DNA from: Thermoleophilaceae bacterium
GTDB taxonomy: Bacteria; Actinomycetota; Thermoleophilia; Solirubrobacterales; Thermoleophilaceae
Length of the DNA stretch: 64,000 nucleotides
Direction: 5' to 3'
Assembly: GCA_030447725.1 (NCBI GenBank)
Contig: JAUJOQ010000001.1
Location: forward strand, 75,055-139,054
Shown: positions 63,325 through 64,000 of the stretch, piece by piece
Layout: every line of letters begins with the position of its first letter
How positions within the stretch are numbered: the first letter of the stretch is position 1
Notes under the pieces: generated by a model
What the model was told of the DNA's origin: nothing
Seen by the model: the letters and a program-made list of their open reading frames with translations, nothing else
The model's database searches: none
Made by a program: the position numbers and the translations under genes

Positions 63325-63339
63325 CGGGCGGCCGCGCGC

Positions 63340-64000
63340 CTACGCCGCGTCGAGCAGCTTGCCGGCCTCGCGGAAGGTCTTGACCTCAGCGGTCGGCTTC
63401 CTCTGGCCGGACTCCAGCTCCTGCCCGTGGCGGTTGACCCAGATCACCGCGACCTTCTGCTTGAGGCACTCGGCCACGTCGGTCTCATAGCTGCTGGCGA
63501 CGTGCACCCAGTTCTTCTTGCGCTTCTCGATCCGCCGGGCGCACTCCTTGAAGTGGGCGGGGTCGGGCTTGTAGCTGCGCACCTGCTGGGCGGTGACCAC
63601 CAGGTCGAGATCGCCACGCAGGTGGCGCCGCGTGGCGCCGAGCAGCTTGTCGTCGATGTTGGAGAGGATCCCCATCTCGTACTTCTTCTGAAAGCGCTCG
63701 AGCTGGGCGTTGGTCTCCCGAAAGGGCATCCACCGGGGCACGCTGTTGGGCAGGAACTGCGAGCGCGAGGAATCGAGCTGCCACCCCAGCTCGGAGGCCA
63801 CGCGGACGGCCGTGCGTCGCAGGACCTCGGCGTACAGCTCATAGCTGCCGCTCTGGATCTCGTGCTGGATCTCGATGAAACGGGGAATCAGCACGTCCCG
63901 GTCGATGGTGAAGCCGTCACGGTCGGCCTCCTTTTGGAAGGCTTCGTAGACGCCTGTCTCCCAGTCGATCAGCGTTCCGTAGCAGTCGAACGTGACAAAC
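63340..64000 (-). CDS. HAD-type hydrolase, 5' end cut by the window
   Basis: The reading frame runs off the right edge. The first visible residues are FVTFDCYGTLIDWETGVYEA, motif I of haloacid dehalogenase type II enzymes, with Asp as the nucleophile. LSNIDDKLLGATRRHL is motif II with the Ser, VRSYKPDPAHFKECARRIEK has the motif III Lys, and HVASSYETDVAEC is the acidic motif IV region with a Tyr-Glu-Thr-Asp set. Only a few N-terminal residues should be missing. Dehalogenase or phosphatase activity is not decided. Confidence 0.83.
   Translation of the reverse strand, partial: FVTFDCYGTLIDWETGVYEAFQKEADRDGFTIDRDVLIPRFIEIQHEIQSGSYELYAEVLRRTAVRVASELGWQLDSSRSQFLPNSVPRWMPFRETNAQLERFQKKYEMGILSNIDDKLLGATRRHLRGDLDLVVTAQQVRSYKPDPAHFKECARRIEKRKKNWVHVASSYETDVAECLKQKVAVIWVNRHGQELESGQRKPTAEVKTFREAGKLLDAA

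Noticed and set aside
1-64000. tRNA, rRNA, insertion sequence or phage genes
   Set aside because: I scanned the gaps and saw no cloverleaf, transposase, integrase or phage structural gene. Short tRNAs could still escape reading by eye.

Overview
The window is very GC-rich bacterial DNA with many GTG and TTG starts and dense, overlapping gene packing. A DUF3352 lipoprotein, a TIGR03767-type metallophosphoesterase, a fused MoaD-MoaE protein, an actinobacterial-type biotinylated acyl-CoA carboxylase alpha chain and a small epsilon-like chain all point to a deep-branching actinobacterium, most likely class Thermoleophilia (Solirubrobacterales). That placement is inferred from gene content, not from a marker gene. 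No rRNA, tRNA, transposase, integrase or CRISPR array was seen.

Positions 87-33084 form a large cell-surface polysaccharide cluster. It has a Wzx-type flippase, two WecG/TagA-type glycosyltransferases, a nucleotide-sugar reductase, an O-antigen ligase/polymerase with a TPR-like tail, an ABC-2 exporter pair (Wzm/Wzt type), a WbaP-type initiating sugar-phosphate transferase, at least fourteen GT2/GT4 glycosyltransferase genes (one a two-domain fusion), two methyltransferases and several membrane or secreted proteins of unknown role. The minus-strand run 21680 to 18264 (exporter, coiled-coil protein, glycosyltransferase) is held together by stop/start overlaps, as is the run 18130 to 14559. The cluster carries parts of two export routes, flippase/Wzy and ABC transporter.

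Positions 33312-35308 hold a sigma factor fused to an anti-sigma-like zinc motif and a proline-rich tail, and a methyltransferase. Positions 35335-51229 are mixed metabolism: MoaD-MoaE, a methylmalonyl-CoA mutase large subunit without a B12 domain, a secreted metalloprotease, an HSL-type esterase, a methyltransferase, a SRPBCC-like protein, a Tat-exported sulfatase-fold protein with Thr at the nucleophile position, a propionyl-CoA carboxylase beta chain, a DUF3352 lipoprotein, an LPXTG-type surface hydrolase, an ornithine cyclodeaminase-family protein and a small epsilon-like protein. Positions 51437-57100 are an assimilatory sulfate reduction operon (sulfite reductase, APS reductase, CysD, CysN, TauE-like exporter). 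Positions 57145-64000 hold the biotin carboxylase/BCCP chain, an MFS transporter, a PHP-type metallohydrolase, a 47-residue zinc-ribbon protein, an MBL-fold hydrolase and a HAD hydrolase cut by the window edge. Mutase, carboxylase beta and alpha chains together imply propionyl-CoA to succinyl-CoA metabolism.

The most unusual non-coding content is a family of mosaic palindromic repeats in intergenic gaps at 1-90, 18142-18265, 31350-31582, 41515-41775 and 49903-49920. Two copies share a 142-bp block with only six mismatches, and one palindrome shows paired compensating changes. I found no described family that I can match it to by eye.
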